A DNA stretch of 64,000 bases from NCBI GenBank assembly GCA_009741485.1, contig CM019236.1, forward strand, positions 39,748,312-39,812,311. The letters are read 5' to 3'. Source of the stretch: Malurus cyaneus samueli. Its lineage: Eukaryota; Chordata; Aves; Passeriformes; Maluridae. Positions 47,062 to 57,480 of this stretch are shown in pieces (position 1 is the stretch's first letter; every line of letters begins with the position of its first letter). The notes under the pieces were generated by a model. That model did no database searches. It saw only the letters and a program-made list of their open reading frames with translations, and had not been told where the DNA came from. The translations under genes were made by a program, and so were the position numbers.

Positions 47062-47119
47062 AAGGTGATCTCTAAAGTCCCTTCTAATCCAATCTATTCT
47101 ATGATTTTATGATTCTATA
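47062..47119 (+). mobile_element. CR1 3'-end fragment
   Basis: GGTGATCTCTAAAGTCCCTT followed by TCCAATCTATTCTATGAT and TTTATGATTCTAT is the sense-strand 3' terminus of a CR1 element with its short terminal repeat units. Only about 60 bp remains. Its orientation is opposite to the other copies here. Confidence 0.85.
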
Positions 47120-47452
47120 TGCAGGTTTCTTAAGCTCAGAAAAATATGGGAGCCACTGCCGACCCAACAGTCAGTTTTGGGCACTTGGGAAGTCAGTCAT
47201 GCATTTTCAAGTCCCCTCTGAGGATGAGGGGAGGAGCAAACCACATCTCAGATGGAAGTAAAGTGATTTAAACGGTGACCCACACCCTGTTTTCCCACCC
47301 TTCCTTTTCCTAGATTGCCTCCTTCAGAAAATAAGTAATCTGATAAAAGCCTACAGTGAATTGACTTGAATCCTTTAGTACATTCAGGGTGTTTTAAAAT
47401 TACTTTCTGAGAACATAATTTGGTGTTTACCTAATTTTATTTCCCATTCTAG

Positions 47453-47612
47453 TTCATAGGTCCAAACTACTTTGGTTGAAGAGGTCCACTGGGAAAGACA
47501 TCCAAGAAACCCAGTTGCTGCTTTTTCACTCAGAAGATGACATCAACCACCTCATTTCTTTCCCAGAAGATGAGCTGGGCCCTCAAGCTGTTAAATTCTC
47601 TTCTGAAGCATG
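47453..47612 (+). other. Exon-like segment of unknown gene, antisense to the S1PR3 intron
   Basis: A polypyrimidine acceptor (TATTTCCCATTCTAG|TTCA) and a consensus donor (GCATG|GTAAGT) bracket 160 nt with one open frame of three. The frame reads HRSKLLWLKRSTGKDIQ, HSEDDINHLISFPEDEL and GPQAVKFSSEA. I do not recognise the protein. It enters in phase 1 and leaves in phase 2. It could be a coding exon of an antisense gene, a non-coding RNA exon, or chance; a frame this length stays open by chance often enough that the splice sites are the main support. Confidence 0.35.
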
Positions 47613-48387
47613 GTAAGTGAAGCTCTCAACAGAAAAACTTCACCTCAGCTAAGGTTCAATGTAATTGTAATTCAGTTACAATCTGTGCACTGTTATCACA
47701 TAAACTGTCACAGTCTTTCATTGTATTGCCCTATAACAAAATCCCACTGTGTCCATATGAATTGCAAGTGCTTTCCACTGTAAAATAAACAATTATGTTT
47801 GACTAGAAAAGTATTTGTTAATAATAGCTCAATCAGCAATACTCATCAGACTGGCTGATGACTGCCTGAGAGAATAATGTTACTATCATTTTAGAGCACC
47901 ATGTGCAACAAAATAACTATGACTTCTTTAAGTCATTTTCAAGTGAGTTATCACACTGGTCTATCAAAGGGCAAACACATTTCTTTCTGTGAAGAAAATT
48001 ATATGCCAGGCATAGGAGTTTATCACCCACAACTCAGCAGATGCAAACTGTCATGACTCTACTAAAGGTAATGGTGCTATTCCAGTTCCCCTGGCTGAAG
48101 GCAGGGATGATGCACTCCATCAGCAGAAAGCATGCAGTCTCTGCCATTGCTAGTAATTACTTCTCCTAAAATTATTGTAGCAAACTTCGTATCACAAAAG
48201 TAAATCTTGGCCTCTGACAAGCTAGTAAGAAAGTTGCAAAAATATTATTTGCCAGGACTCTTATCCACTGAATATCATGCACAAGACATTTGAAAGTTAG
48301 TATCAATAATAATATAATAAATTAGAATTTATTTCCAAGGAATATCTTCCAGCCATACTCTTCTTCTGTTTACCTCCTGCTTTGTAG

Positions 48388-48612
48388 CCGGTGATTCAGA
48401 AAGCACATTCTTCAGCAGTTAGAAAAATTCACATTGGTTGTGCAGGACAACTTCTGCCACTGCTTTGTGACAGCTCAAAGATTTACTCCTCAAAACAAGT
48501 TTGCCCCAGCCACATACTAGCTGCAAAGTACAGATCTCAGTTCAAAATATTCAAAAAACAACCTGAAGAGCCTGTCTGTGGCATGCTGTTTGCCCAGCAC
48601 TACCATGGTTAG
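48388..48612 (+). other. Exon-like open segment of unknown nature
   Basis: A strong acceptor (TACCTCCTGCTTTGTAG|CCGG) is followed by 74 open codons reading PVIQKAHSSAVRKIHIGCAG and later KQVCPSHILAAKYRSQF, ending with TAG at 48610-48612. No family is recognised and no clear donor is present. It would be a terminal exon if real. Its phase does not fit directly onto the segment at 47453-47612. Confidence 0.2.
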
Positions 48613-49888
48613 GTACCTCAGCATCCAGAACTCTTGAAACCTCTGGAAATTAGGTTTTTTTCCTCTAAGGTAGAGCAGAGCATCCCTGTTTCAGCACCAC
48701 CAGGTAGCACTAGACAGATAAACCTCTTTCCAGTGCAGGGGCAATCCTGCTATACTTCCCCACGGATGTGCTGTTTAAAACAGTGATTGCTAAATTACTC
48801 AAATTAAGGCAGTGGTACAAACTAGTGGTATAATGTCAAGAATCACAGTCATGTGCAGGCCAATTTGGTTTCCTTCTCCAGCTATTTGGTCATCCCAGCT
48901 CCAAGGATGGAGAGAGCAGTTGGGGTCAGCGGTGAGCACCAAGATATCCCTGTCCTGTGCAATCTCCTTGCCCACCTGCATGCTTTGGGGTTTCCCCAGT
49001 GGTTCATGTGGTCTCCTGCAGAGGTCAAGTACCCTTTCAAATTATAGCAGGGACACTAAGTTACTTTTCTGGCTTTTAGACATCAGTTTAAATTTTGCCA
49101 TTCCGAGTAGCGCTCATGCACACCTCACAGGGGAGCTCCGGGATGGTTTAATTCGTGCTCCTTAAAGAGAAGGCACTTTGGCTTTCGCCCCCGTCTCCCA
49201 GCGCTCACGACCTATCCCCCCGCTCCCCATTCCAAACTTCAGTATCCCGTTCTCAAATTTCCATCAGCGCTGCGACCTGAACTTTCTGGGGTGACAAACG
49301 TCGTGCCTAAGTTACCCGACGTGTCCAGGGCGTGACGGTCCCCCACAGGGAACACCGCTCTATCCAGGGGGTGTGAGGACACGTACCCCCGGGGTTCCCA
49401 TGCGGCTCGCCCGCTAGCACTCCTTTACACCCCGAGCGGTGTTTTCCCGCTCCGACAGCCGGACGGGCACGGCTCTGCCAGCCCGGCGGGACGAGGCCGG
49501 CGCGGTTCGCTGATGGAGGGAGCGGGAGCGGGGCTCGGGCAGAGCGCGGTACCTGCTTTGTCCGTGCCGGTCCCACGGCGCTCCGGCACCGCCGTACAGA
49601 GCCCTCCGGCTGCGCGGCGCCGCTCGGGCCCCGGGACAAAGCGGGGGCAAGGACCGGCCGGGCCGGGCGGGGCTGGGATAGCCCCGGCCCTGCCCCGCTG
49701 CTGCCCGCCATCCCTGCGGCCCCGCACTCCCCGCGGATTGCCCCGTACCCCCCCGACCCACCGACCCACCTCCCCTCCGGGCTTCTCCCGCCCGTCCGGC
49801 TCGGCTGCCTGGCTCGGCAACGCTGCTCCTGCGCTGTCCGCCGGACAGCTCCCTCCCTCCTCCTCCCGCTGCGGCGGCCCCTGCCTGC

Positions 49889-49920
49889 CCCCGTCCCGTC
49901 CCGTCCCGTCCCGTCCCGCC
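49889..49920. repeat. CCCGT pentanucleotide repeat
   Basis: About six tandem CCCGT units inside the CpG island, ending CCCGCC. A GC-rich microsatellite just downstream of the presumed S1PR3 first exon. Confidence 0.85.
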
Positions 49921-49949
49921 TCGCCTCACTCCGCCCCTTGGCCGCTCAC

Positions 49950-50068
49950 CGTGCCCCATGCCCGGGGCAGCAGTTCCGCTGCGCGGGATGCGCCGGCAGC
50001 GCACGGCCGCCGGGGTGGAAGCGCGTTTAATGCTTAAACGGCTTTTTGGGCAGCCGGGGTGAAAGTGT
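49950..50068 (-). other. S1PR3: Candidate non-coding first exon of S1PR3
   Basis: On the - strand, a TATA box at 50101-50092 would start transcription near 50066. The first good donor downstream is GGCACG|GTGAGC with the exon ending at 49950. That gives an exon of about 115-120 nt spliced to the acceptor at 45706. An alternative donor AAGCAG|GTACCG lies near 49552. This is inferred from signals only. Confidence 0.4.
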
Positions 50069-50091
50069 GAGGCGGCAGAGCCCACCGCCGA

Positions 50092-50101
50092 CTATTTATA
50101 G
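50092..50101 (-). promoter_or_regulatory. TATA box CTATAAATAG
   Basis: On the - strand the sequence is a full TATAAATA consensus at the edge of the CpG island, about 30 bp before the presumed S1PR3 start. The reverse strand reads CTATTTATAG, a weaker TATA-like element that could act in the other direction. Confidence 0.5.
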
Positions 50102-50114
50102 TGTGTGCAGAAGA

Positions 50115-50252
50115 ATGCAAGGTGGAGGGTTGCTCGCGGGGGAGCGATCAGAATGTTCAAGTGAGGTCGTGCTTATGCTACCTCTGCTCCTCTGTCTCAT
50201 TGTGTCCAGTAACGCGACCTTCAGAGAGCTTGTGTCGAGAGGAACAGGGTGA
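50115..50252 (+). other. Small ORF with a hydrophobic segment, divergent from S1PR3
   Basis: A 45-codon frame starts at ATG 50115, just outside the CpG island on the + strand. Midway it reads VVLMLPLLLCLIVSSNA, which resembles a signal peptide, then ends RELVSRGTG before TGA. No family is recognised. It may be a divergent-promoter transcript with no product. A possible donor GG|GTGAAA near its end is weak. Confidence 0.2.
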
Positions 50253-53200
50253 AACACTCAGAAATTCTCAGCGCAAGTACTTCTGTTTTGACCCAGAGCT
50301 GCCGATTACAGCGTGCTCCTGGAAAGGTACCTCTTGACAGAGTTATTGCCTGAATAATAGCAACTCAAGGGCAGCGATAGCACGCGGATTGTGCCGGCGA
50401 CGGGAGCAGCGCTTTGGAAAATAAGTCGGTACCTGAATCGCACAAGTGTCTTATTTAAATGTACTTGTAAGATGCTTGTGGGTACAGCAAATCTCTCTGT
50501 CAGAAGTGCACATGATAAGCTGGCAAACAGGCAGTACAGCAAGCTTGCTAAGCACAGGCAGACGCGTAGGGCTGCCTATCGTCTCACACAGTCAGTGATT
50601 TTCGTGGGAGCCTCCTGTCTGGAGCTGAGCATCGTCGTGCTTGGAGTCATGCCATGGGCTTGGCTGTCCGGTTGCCTGCACTGCTGTTCTGCAGGGAAGA
50701 AGAGTCNNNNNNNNNNNNNNNNNNNNNNNNNTACATGGGTCACATCTACAGGGTACCCCAGGGTCTGTATGGTCCCTCTGCCCACATGCCATGGAAGAAG
50801 CAATGCTGTGTGCACGGCCACAGCCCCTTGACCTGCCCCATGGCAAGACATACCTCCTGTGTCTTCTACAGCCAAAACACAAAGTGGCACAGGTAGAAAC
50901 TCAGGTCATAGCTCTCACTGGCTCTCCTGGCCTGCAGCTTTTCCCTGGGAATACGTAATTCCCAATGCCAAGAGGCAACAGGGAACCTGTTTGGGGATGC
51001 CAAAACCCTTCAGTAACCATCTCCTCCCATACTGCTCTGGTCTCTGTTTCCAGTGAGCTCTCTGGTTAAGAGCCCCAGAGGGAGTTCAGGGCTTTTATCA
51101 TCTCATGAGCCACCGGGCACTTCATAGCTAAAAGAAATCAGAAATTTCTGTTTTCAAAACAGTGATCTAAACTGCACTCAATTTTTCTGAAGAGTCAAAG
51201 CAACATGGTATTGTTTGGCGTTTCCCACTTGTTTTACAAAACAGGAGCCAGACCCCGGTCTCCAGGGGGTGGAGGGGCGAGGCGCCCCAACCACAGAGCC
51301 AACCCAGCGCCGGAGTCCTGGATTTACATTTGTCCGGCGATGGATTCATCCAAACCGTGGAATTAGGGAATCTGGTCATTTTTCATTTCATCACATTTTT
51401 TTTCACATTTTCATGTAAATGTCCAGTGTTGCTGTTTCTGGAAGAAAGCAGAAACTAGGCTTTTCACAGCCATGAGTTTAAACCTATGTAGCAGAACAAA
51501 TGGTTGTTTCTGTGGCTGCCTTTTTTCCTCTGAAGAGGAGTAATAAAATTCTTTCTTAGGGCTCTGGTAGGAAACAGGGATTACACCAAGCAAAATGGTG
51601 GTAAAATAGCTTCAAAGCTGATGGACCCATAGGATATGGCCCCACTTAGCTACGGGTAGGACTATACTGCAATCTGTAGTGGTCCTAGCCTTATCTCCTG
51701 TCCTCCCGTGTCATGTGCTGTGTGAAAGCTGCTCTCTTCTGTGGAACAGGAGAGCGGAAAATTCCTGCCATGTCACTCAAAGGTACACACCACTTTTTGG
51801 CAAAGGGGAGACCAGGCCTGGGCATAATTATTCTGGCATTGCCCAGAAAAGGCCTGTTCTCTGGATTCCCTGAAAATCACCCCAGGAAGGTCTGTAGTCC
51901 TCTTGGCAGCCACTTGATACACACCATCAAGATCCAGCAGATGTAAGCAGCCCCAGTCCTGGGTCTGTGTTTTGATGTTATTCCTTGTTATTTTCCCCTC
52001 TGACCATGTCTTTCCTTCAGTACCTTTTGGCTACTTGGAGAGGGGAACCGGAAGAAATATTCTTATCAGACTGTCATGGATGAGGTGGCAAGATAGCACC
52101 ACCAGAAAGATTTTTTGGCGATAGTGCCAAGAGGTGGCAAACTTGCTCTGCTGCCTGTGATGATTTCAAATTGCATTCTTCACCACCATCAACCCACAGA
52201 AGCAGCTCACAACAAGGCCCCACTACAGCACAAAGGAAGTGGTGTATCCATGGTGAGGACCAGATGTTATCTCTGGCTGAGACCTCTGATTACCTCTGAC
52301 ATGGTGGTGTCTGATACCCCCAGCCCACAAAGCACCATGAGGAATGCAGTGCCACCAGTGAGTGCAGTGATCGTGTGCCCCAGCTTTCTGCTTCACCACA
52401 GGAAACCCCTGGGCTGCAGCGGTGTTGGCTTCATCAGCAGCCCGGGGTTTCTTACAGGTGCCTCTTGACCCCTGTGGTTGCAGTGGCTGCTGATGTCACT
52501 GAAGGAGACAGGTGGAAAGATACTGAAGTGCAAGCTGGAGAAGCCATCCAGGAATGAAGGGAGATGGAGAGTCCATGTCCAGACACTGCAGGGGACTTGC
52601 CTGGTGTGGCACCTCAGGCCAAAGCAACCATCAGCAAAAACCTTGGGAGAGCTCAGCCACTTTGGCTATAGCTGATAGAATCCACTGGCTCAGTTCCAAA
52701 TGCCACACAGCAGCCAGTGAGGCACGCATGGAGAACTTTCCATGAAGCTCTCACCCTTAAAAGAAATAGTGTTCTTCTGGGGTAGAGAGATTAATGACCA
52801 AGAAAGACATAGAAAGAGAAGGCCAGGAGCAGTTATGACTTTTCACTGCAATGTGAGGTTAACAGCTCAATTTTCTGGGGAGTGAGAAGTTCTTTCTGTC
52901 CTGGAAATTCCTGAGTGATTGAGCAAACAGGATGAATAATGGGAAAGCAGCATTTGCTGAAATTATTGGGGGTACTGGACAGTGAAACTAAAACTGAGAA
53001 CAAGACGTTTCCAAGACCCAGTTGTCCTGAGTGACCTGCTGATAAAATGTAGTGTTCATTTCCAAGCTACTAAGTGCAACATAGCAAAACAACTAGAATA
53101 ACAGATGCACAAATTTGCATGGAGTGTTAATACTAAGGAGAGAGATCTTTGTGGATAGTCCTTTAAAAGCAGCTGACATTCATTAACTGTCAAAGGGAAA

Positions 53201-55788
53201 CTGAATTTTACTAATGATTAGGAAAAGAAAGAACAAAATGGAGCACATGGTTGGGCTCTCCTATGAGCTTGGCACCTTGAGTACCACTAGTGCCTGTGGT
53301 TGTTTCATCATCTGTTTTGTAAAACACAAAAAAAAAAAAACAAAAAGCTGATGGAATTTTTAGAAAAATTATCCATGCAGGGAAAATTCAGATTGGCTAG
53401 GGCTAATCAGAGGTCCAGAAAAAGATGGAAAAAACACAAGATAGAATACTTTAAAGCACAAGGACATAACTTTCTAACAACGTACTGTTGAATTGTGGAA
53501 ACCAACCAACATGAAAGAGAAAAAGTGGTTAAACAAAGTAGGGAAACCTCTTGGAGTAAAGGCCTGCCACTGGCTGTTCAATAACATTGAGAAGGCAGTG
53601 CAGGGCACAGCGGCTGGGAGTCACTAGCAGGGGCAATATTTATCCAGCACAATTCCAGCTCCAAAGTTGCCACAGGCCGAATCCTGTCTGGGCTCTTTCC
53701 TGCTGTGTCGCAGTTGAGTGTGGTCTTGACTAAGGGGGCAAGCCATGGCACATTTAAAAGCATGTCTGTTGCCCAGTTCAGCAGGTATTGAAAAAAGGTG
53801 ATGTTTTGACAGGGGATTTGCTCCTGGCATGGCAGAGGAAGAGTCAGCAGTGGGACTCAGAGAGAGAGGGCTCAGGGAATGCCATGGGCCCAGCAAATGT
53901 CCTAGTGGAGTTACCTGAATGGTCCAGGGCCTCCCAACACCCTGCAGCAGCCCATGGGTTTGCTTTTCTGTTGTGGATTTTACATGGAGAATAGCAGACT
54001 AAAGGAAGGGTGTTTTTTTCCAAATGCGTCATCTAGTCCAGTGAATGCAGTGCGTGTTGAATGCCATCGATAGAGATGGCTTTTCGGCACATGCTTTGAA
54101 GTTAGAAAAGTGGTTGAAGTTATTCTATTCACAGATAAATAAAATACATAAATATTCAATAAAAGTTGAAGTTACCTTCAGATGAAAAATATTGTGGTTT
54201 CTCTACAGACAAAACAGATAATGTTTCAAGATTAGTATTATCCTTCTCATGCAGTAGTTAAAATTAAGTCCCTGAAGAATCTCTTTTTTCTGTTAACTGT
54301 TTAGGGCATGATATAATCTTGGATATCTCTGTCTGTTAAAATCATGCAATATTTTATTAATGCATTAGTTATAATCTTCATACTGACATTCATGCAATGC
54401 TTTACAGGTCTGTCATTGGCTTACTTGCCTGGAGTTCCTGAAGTGAAGCTTCATCATTTGGAAAATCAATAACTTATTTTGACTGTTTTGGTATGAAAGC
54501 TAAACAGCAGCAAGGTTTCTTTAAAATTACAATTCCAAACAGTATGATATTTATCTGATTCTGTGATAGCATATTTTAGCTCTCTGCTTTTCTACTGCAG
54601 CTGTACTATTGTCTTTATATAACAAGATGTATTATGCATTATTCCTTAGAGGATGAATAACAATTTTGTTTATACACCAATTTTGGTTCGTTTTCCATGA
54701 CTCCAACTCAGTGTTAAGCCAATATTAAATGTAATACTGTTTAAGTTAGAAATCATTAAAAGAGAAATAATTTAAGTTAATATTTTATTTGAATATAAAA
54801 AAATAAAAACAAAAAGCGAGAACGTTTACTTGGAATGCTGTTGAATCATAGTCTGCAATACTGAAATACATTTGGATACTACATCAAAGAACAAATCTGT
54901 CAATAATTATAATATATAAAGGGAGGATATTTTGGAAACTTCAAAAACTATGACTTTTTTCACTTCCTCAGGCACTTGTACACCATGATGTAAATAAATA
55001 CATGTCCATAGGACGTATTTCAGTTGCATGTTTTATATTAACTACTGAGATCACGTGTTTAGCTAAGCTGAACTCTGCCTTTGCAAGCGACACTTTTCTC
55101 TCGGGATAAAGGGGCAGAGCATGGCCAGATATTTATTGTCAGGGTTTACATTAACACTGACTCAGCTCAACGTCCAGCGCTGCACAGATTGTACATGCTA
55201 AAGGAGAGATAGCTGTTATCACAGCACTTCCAGCCAGACATGATGTAAAAAGTGAAATGCAGAGAAAGGAGAAGGGGAAATGAGTTCAGTCAAACAGCTC
55301 CTTGGGTTTCCCCGCCTGCATCCTGCAGCTCAACACTCCAGACATGAAGACTGTATGCCTACATCATTGTCTGACAGCTTGTCCCTCCTTCCTTTTCTGC
55401 ATTATTCCCATTATTCTTTATTCTCATCCTTCCCCAGTAGCTGCAGTCTCGTCCTGAGCCTCAGAGTACCAGAGTGCACTGATCTTCAGGGTACCAGAGG
55501 GAGATGCCCAGGGTGACCTGTGGCTGTTCGTGTGAAATCCGCTGCTGCAGCATCCTGCAGAGCTGTGCTGCCTCCATGAGACCCAGTCCTGGGGACGGGC
55601 ATTCCTGCACCTCTGCAAAGAGCAGGCAGAGCGTGGCTGAGGCGTGGTGCCCGCTGCCAAATCCATGAGTGTAACCACACGCACACCATCCCTGGGGGAG
55701 TGCTGCGCTTCCCTAACGCAACATTACATGATGGGAATGTGCACATGTCCTTTGGAACAGACTGACTCCTTTTATTTTCATCTTTCAG
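50253..55788. other. Upstream region of S1PR3 without a recognised gene
   Basis: Contains the 25-N gap, moderately GC-rich stretches at 50580-52740, and AT-rich DNA at 52750-55100. A + strand stretch from 51245, after the acceptor TTTTACAAAACAG|GAGCC, stays open for about 75 codons but has no recognisable domain. No RNA gene or transposon was recognised. Confidence 0.6.
50707..50731. other. Assembly gap (25 N)
   Basis: Twenty-five undetermined bases. Frames spanning it are not reliable, and the gap length may be a placeholder. Confidence 1.
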
Positions 55789-55960
55789 TGAATCCAAGAG
55801 AATGGGCTGAAAAATGGGAAAATGCAACTCTCAGGAAAAGTGGCAAAAAAGTGTGAAGAGTAAAATAATAAGCTGTAGGTGATCTGATTTAATGCCTTCT
55901 AAATTAGCCAAGGACTAGTGTATGACTAGAAATCAAAATAAATTTGAGAGTTTTGAATAG
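55789..55960 (+). other. Candidate terminal exon of an unknown gene
   Basis: A strong acceptor (TTATTTTCATCTTTCAG|TGAA) is followed, in phase 1, by 21 codons reading NPREWAEKWENATLRKSGKK and V, then TGA at 55854-55856. A canonical AATAAA lies at 55937-55942, about 80 nt after the stop. The combination of a good acceptor, a lysine-rich C-terminal-like frame, a stop and a nearby polyadenylation signal is what a last exon looks like. The protein is not recognised and no upstream exon is proven. Confidence 0.35.
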
Positions 55961-56044
55961 AATTTACAGTAAATAACCAGATTTTAATTAATAGGGAAGT
56001 TAAGCAAGGAGAGGCTAAGCATATGTTATCAGAAGAAGATGGAG

Positions 56045-56712
56045 ATAGAATGGTATAATGGTTTGGGTTGGAAGAGACCTCAAATATCACCTACTTCCAC
56101 CTCCACTGGAACAAGGTAGAGACATCTAGGAGACAGGTTACTCAAAGCTGCATCCAACCTGGCCTTGAACACTTCTGGGGAATCCACAGCTTCTCTGGGC
56201 ACCTTGTGCCAGTCTCTCACTTCCAAGTAAAGAATTTCTTCCTTCCTGATATACATTGTAAATCTACTGCCTTTCAGTTTAAAGCCATTCCCCCTTGTCA
56301 TATCACTTCATGCCCTGGTAAAAAGTCCCTCTCCAGCTTTCTTGCTGGTCTCCTGCAAGTACTGGAAGGCTGCAACTAGGTCACCCTGAAGCCTTCCCTT
56401 CTCCAGGCTGAACAATCCTGACTCTTGCAGCCAGTCCTTGTAGGAGAGGGTCTGATCCATGCCTCAGATCCTCTTTGTGGCACTCCTCTGGGCCCTCCAA
56501 CAGGTCCACGTCTTTCTTGTGCTGGGGACCCCAGAACTGGGTGCAGCGTTCCAGGTGGGCTCTCACCAGAGCAGAGGGGCACATTCCCCCCTCCCCCTGC
56601 TAGCCATCCTGCTTTGGTTGAGCCCAGGATACAACTGGCTTTCTGGGCTGCAAGCATGCTGTGCTGAGGCATATTGATCTTGTTCACCAACACCCCTAAG
56701 TCCTTCTTAGAA
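56045..56712 (-). mobile_element. CR1 LINE fragment (3' end, about 670 bp)
   Basis: Begins with ATGGTTTGGGTTGGAAGAGA and carries the CR1 3' region read backwards: CTTCCCTTCTCCAGGCTGAA, a GTGGCACTCCTCTGGGCCCT block, and TTGTTCACCAACACCCCTAA before similarity fades. It is 5'-truncated with no intact coding sequence. Confidence 0.92.
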
Positions 56713-57480
56713 GGATGCAACTGTTTAGGAGTCTTGAAGGCCTGGGACAGGCCAAAAAAACGCAGAAAGAAAAGAATTTGCAGCAGTTGGGTTCTTGGGA
56801 CATCTTGCTGAAAATGGACCTCTTTTGGGACAGCAAAGATGCGCAAAGCAAGGAGGTTTTCGTCTTGTACGGACACAAATGTTTTTGTAATGCTGGAAGA
56901 TTGAACTGTTTCACTGTGATGCTCGGTGTGCTGTATTTAACTGTTATAATAGTGGGGGCATGACTTTATTCCCCTGCTGTTGTTGAAGCCTGAAGCTGTG
57001 GTTGCCCTCTTCCCTTGTTACCCATCTTGCTGTGAGTCGTTCCCATCTCCATAAAGACCGTCCACACCTTTGCTTTTTTTCTTTAAACCATCGGCCACCA
57101 CATTGCACTCTGAGCTGCAAAGCGCCGTAGGTTCAAGTGGGTCTGACACAGCCTTGCTGTCTCCTTTGAAAGGCATACCACACCTCAGGCATGTATGGTA
57201 AGCTGTGATTACAAGAGCTTTGGTTTCTGGGAGCCTGGAGAGGGGCCACCTCACATGTCTGGGCTCTCAGACCTATGGGTTTGAATAATGGATGCAGCAG
57301 GGGCTGGTTATGGGGTCATGGCCACCTGATCCAGGAGATGGGGCTGGAGATACAGCCCTGCAATGATTGCCCCCAGACCCCTGACACTGAATCACCTCTG
57401 CTGAGCCCATGAGGGGTCGTGAGTCAGAATTCTCAGCTCTCATGCTTTAAAACAGCATGGCTGTGCCCGTATCAAGTTTA
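56713..57480. other. Unassigned sequence beside CR1, possibly LTR-like
   Basis: The GC-richer stretch after the CR1 fragment contains a TATA-like element (GTATTTAACTGTTATAATAG) and, about 100 bp later, CCATAAAGACC. That spacing resembles a promoter and polyadenylation site of a retroviral LTR. No TG...CA ends or target-site duplication were identified, so the assignment is tentative. Confidence 0.2.

Larger units (their letters stand above)
45706..49949 (-). other. S1PR3: Probable S1PR3 5' UTR intron
   Basis: The region between the acceptor at 45706 and the candidate first exon in the CpG island. It contains a CR1 3' end at 47062-47119 and two + strand exon-like segments (47453-47612, 48388-48612). 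Otherwise it is unremarkable AT-rich DNA until the GC content climbs at about 49170. Confidence 0.55.
49170..50120. promoter_or_regulatory. S1PR3: CpG island, probable S1PR3 promoter
   Basis: About 950 bp of very GC- and CpG-rich DNA, in contrast to the AT-rich surroundings, including CCCGT repeats at 49889-49920. Its position upstream of S1PR3 on the - strand marks it as the likely promoter. Long open frames in it on both strands, up to 223 codons and rich in G, R, A and P, are by-products of composition. Confidence 0.75.

Noticed and set aside
49414..50085. 223-codon minus-strand open frame, with a 174-codon plus-strand frame overlapping it
   Set aside because: Both lie in the CpG island and consist mainly of G, R, A, P and S. 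GC-rich DNA has few stops, so long frames are expected there, and no domain is visible.
51245..51414. Possible middle exon linking 47453-47612 to 55789
   Set aside because: Phases fit and the frame is open, but the donor is only GTAAAT, the translation has no recognisable feature, and scanning many AG/GT pairs by eye makes such a fit likely by chance.
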